A stretch of 39,192 bases of DNA. It comes from a virus. The translations under genes and the position numbers were made by a program. Each line of letters opens with the position of its first letter. The stretch's first letter is position 1. The DNA lies in the IMG/VR virus record IMGVR_UViG_3300037071_002924, positions 1-39,192 of that record. One strand, written 5' to 3'. The notes below the pieces were generated by a model, which worked only from the letters and a program-made list of their open reading frames with translations, searched no databases and had not been told where the DNA came from. This document shows positions 16,771 through 24,664 of this stretch, in pieces.

Positions 16771-17715
16771 CTAGGTCACGGGTAACTGGATCGTTTCTTC
16801 AAACGAGCGTTCGCGATAGACCGGCGATTCCGGCCATTCCAGGATCGCGCCGCGCAGATCCCGAATGCGTTTCTCGATTTCGATCCGCAAGTCGCGCGCA
16901 TCCGCACTGCGGCCCTTGGATTTCCATTCGTCATGCACCGCCCCGTCGACCAAGATGTCATGAAAGTCGGGATACGGGAACGGTTCGTCCGTCGCAATCG
17001 TCATGTCCGAGAGTTGCGCGATCCCGTCGATCGTGTAGGTAATCACGGCCGACGGCGTGGGCACGAGCGCATACCGAAAGAAGCGTTGATACGTCGCGCC
17101 GATCGGAATACGGGCGAGTTCCGTCCCCGCCCCGGATGTCATGTGCAACGTGATCGTCCCGACCGCGGCGGCCGACACGTAGAAGTCGAGCACGTCAATC
17201 GCATCGGTGATCGCCGTATCGAAGGACACGGCCGTCACGCCCGTCATGACTTTCGAGAGCGTGCGCTTATAGCCGTCGCTGCGGATCACATCCACATAGG
17301 CGGTGTTCGTGTCGCCGGCGGCGGTGGATTTGACGAAGAGTTCGGCTGCCGCCGTGGGCCGGGTATGAATCCGCGCGAAGCCCATCGGCACATAGAACAA
17401 CGGCGTCCCGCTGAAGTTGGCCGGCGCGGGGTAGGACTCCCGATACCAGCCGAGTGTCTGTTCCCGCAATCGGCGTTGCGACGTGGACTCCGTCATAAAG
17501 CGAATCGACTGCACCGCCAAGCCGTAGGTCTGCTGATCCACCACGGAGGCTTGCGTCAAGAGCACGCGCCGGAGGCTTTCCATGCCTGGACTGGTGAGAA
17601 TTTTTCGGTTCCACCGATTGAGCCACGCCTTGATCCTGCGCACCACGGCCGCATCGGGCGACTGGAGCTGCCCGATCCGATCAAAGACGTCCGATTGCAT
17701 CTCGGCAAACGTCAT
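16771..17715 (-). CDS. head-tail adaptor-like protein
   Basis: A 314-residue protein with helical N-terminal part (MTFAEMQSDVFDRIGQLQSP, RIKAWLNRWNRKIL). A beta-rich middle follows, then a helical C-terminus with FPYPDFHDILVDGAVHDEWK and an Arg/Glu-rich helix. This architecture matches phage adaptor proteins that sit between portal and tail hub (DUF6682-type). It adjoins an unknown structural gene at 17715. Confidence 0.55.
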   Translation of the reverse strand: MTFAEMQSDVFDRIGQLQSPDAAVVRRIKAWLNRWNRKILTSPGMESLRRVLLTQASVVDQQTYGLAVQSIRFMTESTSQRRLREQTLGWYRESYPAPANFSGTPLFYVPMGFARIHTRPTAAAELFVKSTAAGDTNTAYVDVIRSDGYKRTLSKVMTGVTAVSFDTAITDAIDVLDFYVSAAAVGTITLHMTSGAGTELARIPIGATYQRFFRYALVPTPSAVITYTIDGIAQLSDMTIATDEPFPYPDFHDILVDGAVHDEWKSKGRSADARDLRIEIEKRIRDLRGAILEWPESPVYRERSFEETIQLPVT

Positions 17716-18329
17716 CAGCCGGCGGCCGTCATCTGTTCCAGCTTCGCTTTGAGGTCATCGATCTGCTTCTGCATCGTGAGCGGATTCACGGCTTCGGCCC
17801 CGCCCAAGAGCTCCGCGAGGATCAACGTGAACGGCGGCAGGCCCATCCGTTCATCAATCGAGAGGGACGGCACTTTGATGATCAACCGTTCGCGGCTCGA
17901 GCCGGGCTGTTCGAGAATCGCTTCCCACAAGCCATCACGACACGACTTGTCGCGCGTGAACTGGTTGCACAACTGGATTTCTTCTTCGGTTTCCAGTTCG
18001 CCCCCCAGGCGCACGCCGTTGTAGTAGGTCGGCCGCGTGAAGGTCGCTTTGGGCGGCAGCGCATTGCCGAGATCGTCAAACTTCCCGCGCGGGAAAAACA
18101 CGCTTTTTTCGGGATAATTGGGATTCTCTTTGCGCTCATGCCGCAGCGTTTCCTTGACGGACGCGGCCGACACGGATTGCATGGACGCCATGATCGTTTG
18201 AAACGATTCAGGCGTGAACCCTTGCGTCGTGGGCACGACCCCGGCCCGCGTCAAAATCTCCCGCAATTCCTCCGGCGTCGCCTTTTTCAATTCGTCAATG
18301 ATCGACAGCGGTTTCTCTTTCTCAGCCAT
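17715..18329 (-). CDS. hypothetical structural-region protein, 204 aa
   Basis: The start is ATG at 18329 behind an AGGAGA ribosome-binding site. The protein has helical ends (LSIIDELKKATPEELREILT at the start and a coiled coil QKQIDDLKAKLEQMTAAG at the end). Its central part carries NPNYPEKSVFFPRGKFDD and two Cys. No family is named with confidence. It may be a minor head protein or assembly factor. Confidence 0.5.
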   Translation of the reverse strand: MAEKEKPLSIIDELKKATPEELREILTRAGVVPTTQGFTPESFQTIMASMQSVSAASVKETLRHERKENPNYPEKSVFFPRGKFDDLGNALPPKATFTRPTYYNGVRLGGELETEEEIQLCNQFTRDKSCRDGLWEAILEQPGSSRERLIIKVPSLSIDERMGLPPFTLILAELLGGAEAVNPLTMQKQIDDLKAKLEQMTAAG

Positions 18330-18343
18330 AGGTCTCCTGTGTG

Positions 18344-18640
18344 TTACCGATCGAGTCGGTAGATCCATTTGCCGTCATCGGTCTCGCTGACGTGGTTGAA
18401 GGTGCGGGTATCAAGCCGCACCATGCGCCGTCGCGATCCGTCTCGGCTCATCAGATGTTCATAATCGAGCCACGCATACGGCATCCCGTCATCGGTGACC
18501 AGACCCGGCTCGAGTTCAATGGTGCCCTCGTCTTCCAAGGTCAGCCGTTCGCCTTCGTCAGCCGGCGGCGCGGGTTCCGCGACGGGTGCCACGGGCAACG
18601 GCGGATCGATGAATTCGGTCTCGTGCTGTTTCTTCCGCAT
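18344..18640 (-). CDS. acidic hypothetical protein, 98 aa
   Basis: The N-terminal half is Pro/Glu-rich and disordered (FIDPPLPVAPVAEPAPPADE). The C-terminal half, MPYAWLDYEHLMSRDGSRRR followed by a short beta stretch, ends WIYRLDR. It overlaps the membrane-protein gene by one base. It is not recognised. Confidence 0.5.
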   Translation of the reverse strand: MRKKQHETEFIDPPLPVAPVAEPAPPADEGERLTLEDEGTIELEPGLVTDDGMPYAWLDYEHLMSRDGSRRRMVRLDTRTFNHVSETDDGKWIYRLDR

Positions 18641-18858
18641 TACGGCCCTTTCGGTGCGGGCGCCGATTGCGACGCCGTCACTTGCTTTTGAAGATACTCA
18701 AATGCCTGTTGTCCGTTCAAGGCCCGTTGCCGCACGAGGCTGTAATCGTTCAACAGATACGACACCACAAAGAGAATCAACCCGAAGGCGAACGCCCATT
18801 TGACGCCGACCACGATCCCGTCCTGGGCCGCCTGCGAGACGCGATCAGGAAACGTCAT
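18640..18858 (-). CDS. single-span membrane protein, 72 aa
   Basis: One membrane helix (about residues 17-36, VGVKWAFAFGLILFVVSYLL) is followed by a short polar helix and a Pro/Ala tail. It overlaps the end of the glycosyltransferase-like gene by 14 nt, so it could be a partner of that membrane enzyme or a small virion or holin-like protein. Nothing more specific can be shown. Confidence 0.5.
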   Translation of the reverse strand: MTFPDRVSQAAQDGIVVGVKWAFAFGLILFVVSYLLNDYSLVRQRALNGQQAFEYLQKQVTASQSAPAPKGP

Positions 18859-19825
18859 GCGCGAACTGCCGCTGGGCCAGCGCCGCGATCACGAGCGAAA
18901 CGCCCACGAGCGCCAGATAAAAGCCGTGCTCGTTCAGATAATTGCGCGGCGACTGCACGATCCAGCGCGGCGCACAGACGATCAGCACCCACGCGATCCC
19001 GAGGGCTTCGATCCGATACCGCTGCCACAGCAACGGCACGAGCAACGCCAGACTGAGCACGCCGAAGACACTGGCGATCTGCATCGCGCGGGCGGCGTGG
19101 TCGTAGTCGTAATCGACGGTTTGCCCGAGCGGAAGCACGGCCAGACACACGAGGCGAAACGTCGCCGTCATCTGCGAGAGCGCCCACGCGCCAGCGTGAA
19201 TCGACGTGTCAGCGGTCACGAGGTCCGTTCGGATAACGCCGATCATCACGGCGGCGATCAGACTGGCGATCAGCAACATGCCCCACACCGCTTTCGTCGG
19301 CCGCGCGGCCAGCAAACACAACGGCGCGAGCACGATCGCCAGTCCCGCGCTTTCCTTGCCGAGCACGCCCAACATGAGACAGCCGAGCGCGACGATCGCG
19401 CCGCTGATACGCGGGAGACGGAGCAGCGCCAGGCAGGCTCCCACCACGCCCAGCGCTGCGAACAGTTCCGCCCGTCCGGAGATCGTCGCAAGGGATTCCA
19501 CGGTCAACGGATGCACCAGCATGACGGCACTCGCCATCAGGCCAGAGACGTTCAGCGACGTCGCGAGCCATCCCACGAGCACCGCGACGATTCCGCTCAA
19601 CAGCAAATTGACTGCCCTCATGCGCCACGGTGCAGGCGCGATCCGAAACTGATGCCAGAGCGTCCAATTCGTGAGCCAGCGGCGACTCGTCACGCTGAAC
19701 GCCGGCGCCGTGCGTGTGCCCTGTGCGTTCGCGAGATGAATCGTGTCTTCATACGTCCCTTGCGTCGTGCGCACGATCCAACTCTGACTCGCCAACCACA
19801 CCAGCACAAGCAGCGTGACGGTCAC
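18845..19825 (-). CDS. multi-span membrane protein, TMTC/GT-C glycosyltransferase-like
   Basis: A 326-residue protein. The GTG at 19825 overlaps the TPR gene stop by GTGA. About ten membrane helices are visible. The first loop has an acidic TYEDTIHLANAQG, where GT-C enzymes keep catalytic acids. Residues 105-125 carry MLVHPLTVESLATISGRAEL, matching the 'HPxxxEaVxxIxGRaeL' signature of TMTC-like O-mannosyltransferases. LGKESAG (154-160) and LNEHGFYLALVG (298-309) match two more conserved blocks. These enzymes move sugars from lipid carriers to exported proteins. The TPR tail expected after this domain is encoded upstream instead. Confidence 0.6.
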   Translation of the reverse strand: MTVTLLVLVWLASQSWIVRTTQGTYEDTIHLANAQGTRTAPAFSVTSRRWLTNWTLWHQFRIAPAPWRMRAVNLLLSGIVAVLVGWLATSLNVSGLMASAVMLVHPLTVESLATISGRAELFAALGVVGACLALLRLPRISGAIVALGCLMLGVLGKESAGLAIVLAPLCLLAARPTKAVWGMLLIASLIAAVMIGVIRTDLVTADTSIHAGAWALSQMTATFRLVCLAVLPLGQTVDYDYDHAARAMQIASVFGVLSLALLVPLLWQRYRIEALGIAWVLIVCAPRWIVQSPRNYLNEHGFYLALVGVSLVIAALAQRQFAHDVS

Positions 19826-20142
19826 CGAGGCGCGACGCGCGCGATCACGAGCCGGTTCGATCGAATGGCGTCGAGCGCTTCGCGCCGATCCAGATCGGGC
19901 ATCGCCGTATCGCTCGCGAGTTGCGAATCGACGCGGTTCAACAACTCCCAAGCTTCCGCCCATCGCCGTTGCTCCATGAGCGCCAACGCCAGATTGACCT
20001 GTGGACGCGGCTTGCGTGGCGCCTGCGCTGCCGCCCACGTCCACAACGTCAACTCGTTTTGCCAGACCGATCCATACCGAAAGGTCAACGCGCCCCAGGC
20101 GATCACGATCGCGCAGAGCGCCACGCCCGTTTTACTGCACAC
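19822..20142 (-). CDS. TPR fragment with N-terminal membrane helix, TMTC C-terminal-like
   Basis: A 106-residue protein with GTG start at 20142 inside the end of the previous gene. Residues 5-20 are a membrane helix. Next comes FRYGSVWQNELTLWTWAAAQ, then a TPR-like pair beginning PRPQVNLALALMEQRRWAEA. This is the block that in TMTC-family proteins joins the last membrane helix to the TPR domain (R...W..E..LW..A...P....NL...L). It is encoded directly before the membrane domain rather than after it. Confidence 0.55.
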   Translation of the reverse strand: MCSKTGVALCAIVIAWGALTFRYGSVWQNELTLWTWAAAQAPRKPRPQVNLALALMEQRRWAEAWELLNRVDSQLASDTAMPDLDRREALDAIRSNRLVIARVAPR

Positions 20143-20623
20143 ACACGGCCCGATACGCCGTCGTGCTCGTGAACATGATCATCACGTGCATGGCTTTGCT
20201 CGTCGCCAAGGCGGTGCTGCACGGCGTGGCATACGTCACGCCCGTGCTGGCCCCGTTGATCGTCACGCTCGCATTGGTATCCACGACGAAGTCAAACGAC
20301 GTGCCCGCAATGACGCCGGGGATCGCCGCCGCGAGATCCGCCGCCGTGGGCAACACGTCCGTCCCGGCCGAGACGGTATGCGCCCGTTGCACCAGTCCCG
20401 AGAGGATTTGCGCCGCCGTATACGTTTGGCTCAAGCCGGACACGGCAGACGACGTGCGGAAATCCCGCGCCAGGCCTGCGCCGGAAATCGCGACGCCGCG
20501 CGAAATGGTGACGTTGCCTTGGGTCACCGCCAATGGGCGATTGATTTGCTGAGGCTCCTGCGCCCACAGCGTCACCACGAAGGCGCCCACGAACACGCCG
20601 ATGACGAGTCCTTGCGCCGACAT
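20132..20623 (-). CDS. exported or membrane-anchored protein, 163 aa
   Basis: The ATG at 20623 follows AAGG. Residues 1-22 (MSAQGLVIGVFVGAFVVTLWAQ) form a signal peptide or anchor. The mature part is beta-rich with Ser/Thr/Gly and a late pair of Cys (ATPCSTA, AVCVQ). The pattern FDFVVDTNASVTING is seen in fibre-like phage proteins. It lies between the decoration-like gene and the glycosyltransferase-like pair, and could be the target or partner of those genes; that is inference. Confidence 0.5.
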   Translation of the reverse strand: MSAQGLVIGVFVGAFVVTLWAQEPQQINRPLAVTQGNVTISRGVAISGAGLARDFRTSSAVSGLSQTYTAAQILSGLVQRAHTVSAGTDVLPTAADLAAAIPGVIAGTSFDFVVDTNASVTINGASTGVTYATPCSTALATSKAMHVMIMFTSTTAYRAVCVQ

Positions 20624-20634
20624 GAGGCGCCGCC

Positions 20635-21366
20635 TTAGAGCGTCCATCGCACACCCTGCACCGTCTGATCGACGCCCAGTTCCATCATCGTGCCGATGAT
20701 CGGCAAGGTGCCTGACCAAATCGCCGCCGCCCCCGCTGCCGCGCCGACCGAGGTCACGATCGCCCCGATCGCCGGGGTGCCCGTGATCAACGTGCCAAAC
20801 GGCCCGTTATCCCCGAGCCAGCCGTATTCCGCCGCCGCGATGATGAACTGACAGACGCCCGCCGTCGGACCAGAACCGGTGGTAATGGGTGACTGAATCA
20901 CGTTCCGATACGGATTCGGATAGAGCGTCACTTTGGACGTGGCCGCCACGAGCGCGACGACGATCGGCCAGCCCGGTTGCAACTGCACGACAAATGCGGT
21001 GGACGCCGTGATTGCCAGATGCGTTTTGATCGGATACGAATACCCGATCCCCGCCGTGACCGAGATCACGGCCAAGCCATCCGCATAGAGATCCGCCGCT
21101 CCAGCGGCTGCGGCCGGCGTGACGGTGATCGACGTGGCCCCAATGGCAGCCGCCGCCGGGGTCATCGACTGATGTTCGGTGATTTCGGCTTGCGCTTGGA
21201 TGCAGTTCCCGACGACGAGCGCCGCGCCTGGGGCGGCTAAGGCGAAGCGATACTGTCGGCCCCACCGATCACGGCCACGGGCACCGAGCGGATGCGGCAC
21301 GAGATTGGGACTGGCATACGCCCGCGACGAAAAGACCGGCTGCGCATTTGACGGACTGACCAACAT
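20635..21366 (-). CDS. capsid decoration / head protein-like
   Basis: A 243-residue protein with a good AGGAGA ribosome-binding site. It is Ala/Gly/Ile-rich beta structure, with AEYGWLGDNGPFGTLITG, VDQTVQGVRWTL and repeated GATSITVTPAAAAGAADLYA-type strands. Proteins of this style (YGWLQ...GP...) commonly lie next to the capsid gene in podoviruses and act as decoration or head-fibre proteins. Only the HNH gene separates it from the capsid gene. Confidence 0.5.
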   Translation of the reverse strand: MLVSPSNAQPVFSSRAYASPNLVPHPLGARGRDRWGRQYRFALAAPGAALVVGNCIQAQAEITEHQSMTPAAAAIGATSITVTPAAAAGAADLYADGLAVISVTAGIGYSYPIKTHLAITASTAFVVQLQPGWPIVVALVAATSKVTLYPNPYRNVIQSPITTGSGPTAGVCQFIIAAAEYGWLGDNGPFGTLITGTPAIGAIVTSVGAAAGAAAIWSGTLPIIGTMMELGVDQTVQGVRWTL

Positions 21367-21477
21367 GGCGGATCTCCTGTCGTCCGATTGGACGTGTTAC
21401 ATCGTGAGAACGAACGGGCCGCGCCGCGTGATTACGGACACGGTCCGACTTGGACGCTGATAGACTTACGGATTCAC

Positions 21478-21954
21478 ATGACTCCTGAATACAAAGCACG
21501 GTTCTGGGCGAAGGTTCAGAAGACGCCGACCTGCTGGTTGTGGACGGCTGGCCGTGGGTATCACGGTTACGGCCAAGCCACGCATCCCGACAAGCCGACG
21601 TTTCCTATTGGTGCCTATCGAGCCGCGTGGATCATCGCGCACGGCCCTGTGCCGAAAGGACTGGCCGTCTGCCACAAATGCGATAACAAACTGTGCGTCA
21701 GACCGAGTCACTTGTTTCTCGGCACACAGCGCGACAATCTCGCGGATATGCGCGCAAAGGGTCGCGGCCATTTGCCGCCACGAATCGCGGGCATCTTGAA
21801 CTGCAAAGCCAAGTTTACGGAAGACGACATTCGAGACGTGCGTCGCCTGTATGCGGAAGGCTTGAGCCTTCGGCAGTTGGGCCGTCGCTACCGTGTTTGG
21901 TATACGACGATCTCGCAGATCGTCAACCGTAATACTTGGGCGCATGTGCAATAA
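21478..21954 (+). CDS. HNH homing endonuclease, antisense between head genes
   Basis: A 158-residue protein starting MTPEYKARFWAKVQKTPTCW. It has the HNH_3-type core CHKCDNKLCVRPSHLFLGTQ followed by RDNLADMRAKGRG. A C-terminal FTEDDIRDVRRLYAEGLSLR then a helix-turn-helix form a DNA-binding tail. This is the typical layout of phage free-standing homing nucleases. It is transcribed against the late block, between the decoration-like and capsid genes, so it is a likely late arrival. No convincing own promoter was found. Confidence 0.8.
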   Translation: MTPEYKARFWAKVQKTPTCWLWTAGRGYHGYGQATHPDKPTFPIGAYRAAWIIAHGPVPKGLAVCHKCDNKLCVRPSHLFLGTQRDNLADMRAKGRGHLPPRIAGILNCKAKFTEDDIRDVRRLYAEGLSLRQLGRRYRVWYTTISQIVNRNTWAHVQ

Positions 21955-21957
21955 ACC

Positions 21958-22926
21958 TCAGGTAATCGCCGAGACGACGCCCAGGTGCCGGCGGGCATTT
22001 GTGGCGAGGTTGAACACGGTCATGACCTTGTGCACGCGCGTGAGTTGGTTGTAGGGATCGCGCGGTTCAAAGTTCTTCATCCACCCACCTGAGAGATAAT
22101 CCACTTTCAGATTGGTGTTGTTGTAGAAATACATGTTGCCCGCCGGCGCGTCTTCATCGAAGAAGCACTGCGCGCCTTTGAACTTCAGCATTTCGTTCTT
22201 GAACGCGACATCGGCATCGAGCTTCATCCGCGCTTCCGCGATTTGTTCGATCGCGACGAGGATCTGCTCATACCCCTGGAACGACGGCCGATCGGCCAGC
22301 ACCCACCGCGGCGTGTTTTCCACCCCGCCTAAGCTGCACTGGTTGTAGGTGGTCGTCATGGCGGATCGTAGGTTGTCGAACGCGGAGACGGACTGCGCGC
22401 CGGAGTTCTGCCGATTGCGCCAGAAGGGGAACGTCGATTGATTGATGCCGCCAATCGAGGCGGAGACCGTCGGCGTGGTCGAGATCAAGACCTGAATCCC
22501 GTTCGCGTCAGTGCCCGTCGTGGCCGAGCCGAGCAACTGCCGGTTCATGTCCGCGATGTGCGAGTTCTTGCCGTTCTGGATCTTTCCCGCCACCAGATCG
22601 ATCTTGCCGTCCTTGGCGCGCAGGAGTTCCAGTTCGGAAAAGACGATCGTGCCGGCCGCGATCTTCTGGTCGAATCGCGCCGCGTCGAACACCGGAATGC
22701 GGCTCGTATCCAGTTCGTCCATTTCCCCGTAGGAATGGAAATTGGAGTTTTCCGCAAACTCGATCGTGTGCTCAAACACGCGCCCGCCGTCGGACTGTTC
22801 CTTGAACCCGTCTGTGTTCATCGAAAAGAAAAACGCCCGCGAGTTGAAAATGTTGTCCGTGGGCTTCGTGCCCATGTGACTTTCCCAGATCGTAGAAACG
22901 ACTTCGCCAAGGGAGGGGTCGGCCAT
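21958..22926 (-). CDS. major capsid protein
   Basis: A 322-residue protein with AGGA upstream of the ATG at 22926. It begins MADPSLGEVVSTIWESHMGT and contains an N-arm and long helix (KIQNGKNSHIADMNRQLLGS, residues 115-134), a STFPFWRNRQ segment (164-173), FDNLRSAMTTTYNQC, and a closing domain with VDYLSGGWMKNFEPRDPYNQ. These match HK97-fold capsid proteins of podovirus-like phages. It follows the scaffold-like gene. Segments around residues 109-137 and 158-200 recur in two small genes elsewhere in the late block. Confidence 0.8.
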   Translation of the reverse strand: MADPSLGEVVSTIWESHMGTKPTDNIFNSRAFFFSMNTDGFKEQSDGGRVFEHTIEFAENSNFHSYGEMDELDTSRIPVFDAARFDQKIAAGTIVFSELELLRAKDGKIDLVAGKIQNGKNSHIADMNRQLLGSATTGTDANGIQVLISTTPTVSASIGGINQSTFPFWRNRQNSGAQSVSAFDNLRSAMTTTYNQCSLGGVENTPRWVLADRPSFQGYEQILVAIEQIAEARMKLDADVAFKNEMLKFKGAQCFFDEDAPAGNMYFYNNTNLKVDYLSGGWMKNFEPRDPYNQLTRVHKVMTVFNLATNARRHLGVVSAIT

Positions 22927-22961
22927 TTTCGATTCCTAGTCTGTGCAAAACCGCCGTGGTG

Positions 22962-23777
22962 TTACGCCGTGCTTTTTTCCCGGAACACGTCCGCTGTCAG
23001 TTCCTTGATGCTCATCGCACTTCGGTCCTTGCGGGTCGAGGCCGGACGTTTTCCTGGGTGCAGATCGTCTTTCACCACGTCGGAGGTGTGGTTCAATTCA
23101 GCGAGCCATTTCTTTTTCTTTTCGGCATCGCTGGCCGCGCTCGAGCCTGCGAGGATCGGAGCGACGACGGTGATATACGCTTCGTGCAGCGTCAGTTTCT
23201 GGCCGCGCGCATTCGCGTCGGCGAGCGCCTTCGTGACAGCGTCCACGTGATCGGTAAAGCCCGGCCACGTTTTCGCTTGGTCGATTTGCTGTGTGAGCGA
23301 GTGGACTTTCTGCTGTTCGGTGAACGTGGCTTCCATCGGGCCGAGGCGTTGCTCGAATTCATCGCGCAACGTCGCTTCCCGCTGGCCCGCTTTCCAGTCC
23401 GCCCACTTCGCCGCTTGCTGCGGGGAGTAGAACAGATCCCCGCGTTCGTCTTTCACGTCGGGTTGCGGTTCCGTGCTTTGCTTTTCGCGTTGCGCCAGTT
23501 GTCGGCGAATCGCGAGGGCTTCGCGCACGTCGTCCGCATCGAGGCCTGACGCCCAACTCAGGGAATCGAGCCGTTTGTGATACCCGTCCAGAATGCGTTC
23601 GTGATCACTCAGGGGAATGCGGGTGATCTCCGGCTCCGTCCGCTCCGGCGTCACTCTCGTGGACGCGTCCGCTGTTTCGGGCGTGGACTGAGGGCGCTCT
23701 GTTGACGAAGCAGAGCCATCGGCCGCTTTGTTGGCGGCGGATGTGATCTCGTCACTCAAACTGTGGTCGTTCTCCAT
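22962..23777 (-). CDS. scaffold-like protein
   Basis: A 271-residue protein, start ATG 23777. It is highly charged and helical. A disordered Ser/Thr/Glu-rich N-terminal third precedes coiled-coil stretches (EALAIRRQLAQREKQ, LRDEFEQRLGPMEATFTEQQ). It ends with a basic segment and KELTADVFREKSTA. The composition, size and position directly before the capsid gene identify it as a likely capsid scaffold. It is the first gene after the terminator at 23861-23907. Confidence 0.65.
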   Translation of the reverse strand: MENDHSLSDEITSAANKAADGSASSTERPQSTPETADASTRVTPERTEPEITRIPLSDHERILDGYHKRLDSLSWASGLDADDVREALAIRRQLAQREKQSTEPQPDVKDERGDLFYSPQQAAKWADWKAGQREATLRDEFEQRLGPMEATFTEQQKVHSLTQQIDQAKTWPGFTDHVDAVTKALADANARGQKLTLHEAYITVVAPILAGSSAASDAEKKKKWLAELNHTSDVVKDDLHPGKRPASTRKDRSAMSIKELTADVFREKSTA

Positions 23778-23860
23778 AAAGCTTCTCTTTGCGTTTGGTG
23801 CCGCGCTCTCGTGCGTGGCCAACGGCAACCCGGCCATCCAAGCTCAACGTCCACAAACGC

Positions 23861-23907
23861 AAAAAGCGCCACACGCTGCCGGGGGCTCAAAGCCGGACGT
23901 GTGACGC
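23861..23907 (-). terminator. rho-independent terminator upstream of scaffold and capsid genes
   Basis: On the minus strand a 10-bp stem (GCGTCACACG with CGTGTGGCGC, one G-U pair) encloses a loop with its own CCGG pair, and is followed directly by TTTTTG. It lies after the portal-region genes and before the scaffold gene. It would reduce or end read-through, so scaffold and capsid would need a start site downstream of it or antitermination. Confidence 0.7.
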
Positions 23908-24008
23908 TTCCTTGGTGAACGTCAAAGGCTTGGATGTGCCGAGTTCATGTCAAGCAGGCCAAATCCTGCGGTTCGCCCCGTCGGGCTAGACACAACTGAA
24001 AAGGGTTG
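23908..24008 (-). other. non-coding stretch with short hairpins
   Basis: No convincing gene is seen between the terminator and the small capsid-like gene. A GCAGG-ATTTGG-CCTGC hairpin and a GC-rich CCCGACGGGG are present on the minus strand. A TTGACA occurs near 23945 but has no good -10 at the right distance. A tRNA was considered and rejected because the arms do not fit. Confidence 0.35.
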
Positions 24009-24287
24009 TTACGTCAGATACTCATCTCCGCGTTTGCACTGGTTGAATGCGTCGCGCATGGCTATGTCAAATTGTTTGGTTGTCAGATCGTCGTAACGGC
24101 TGCTGCCCTGATTCTTCCAGAAGGGAGCCGTCGATTGGCTTACGTCAACGCCAAGCCAGAAGGCGCGATTGCGCCAGAAGGTGAAGGTGGCTGGATCGAT
24201 GCCGCCGACCACCGGCTGACGGCGGAACAGGCGCCAGCCTGCGACCGCGCCGATCAACGCGCCGAAGAATCCGCGTCTGGTGATCAT
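24009..24287 (-). CDS. small protein: Tat-like leader plus capsid-like segment
   Basis: A 92-residue protein, ATG at 24287 overlapping the previous stop by ATGA. Residues 1-20 (MITRRGFFGALIGAVAGWRL) resemble a twin-arginine leader. The remainder contains GGIDPATFTFWRNR and QSTAPFWKNQ, then FDIAMRDAFNQCKRG. These align with residues 158-200 of the phage's own capsid protein (GGINQSTFPFWRNRQ, then FDNLRSAMTTTYNQC). It is either a partial capsid paralogue or a small protein built on a capsid segment. Confidence 0.55.
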   Translation of the reverse strand: MITRRGFFGALIGAVAGWRLFRRQPVVGGIDPATFTFWRNRAFWLGVDVSQSTAPFWKNQGSSRYDDLTTKQFDIAMRDAFNQCKRGDEYLT

Positions 24288-24664
24288 CGAGGTTTCGGCA
24301 CGCCTTGAATGAACGGATCGCGTTGCCCTGGACGGAGGCGGGTGCGTGTCGCCCACGGTGTGCGATCATCGCGATTGTAGCTGTTGTGCTCCGCAAACAC
24401 GAGGCCGCGCTCCTGCATGATCGCTTTCAACTCCGATTTGGTTTCTAGAAAAATCGGGACGTCGCCGAGATTGTGCATCCACCGTGCGCCGCCCGTCAAG
24501 GTGTCATCGATCACGTTCCGTTTTCCAAGGAACACTTGCGCCGTCGGTTCGCCGCAGTTGAGGCACGCCGGTGTTGGGTAGCCCATGTCTGGCACGTAGG
24601 ACGATAACTGAACCATGATCTCCGCGCTGTGCCCTTTTGCACACTGGATGTCAATTAACGGCAT
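24284..24664 (-). CDS. FmdB-like zinc-ribbon protein
   Basis: A 126-residue protein, start MPLIDIQCAKGHSAEIM. Residues 1-55 form a zinc ribbon with C8, H11 and the CLNC pair at about 41-44, matching FmdB-type regulatory ribbons. FLGKRNVID follows, then a helical C-terminal part containing SELKAIMQERGLVFAEHNSY. Such proteins are often found near portal and capsid genes of podoviruses. Their role is not known. Confidence 0.6.
   Translation of the reverse strand: MPLIDIQCAKGHSAEIMVQLSSYVPDMGYPTPACLNCGEPTAQVFLGKRNVIDDTLTGGARWMHNLGDVPIFLETKSELKAIMQERGLVFAEHNSYNRDDRTPWATRTRLRPGQRDPFIQGVPKPR

Noticed and set aside
23930-23995. Possible tRNA or structured RNA near GGTTCG
   Set aside because: The anticodon-arm candidate has a 6-nt loop, the T arm does not pair correctly and no acceptor stem is found.
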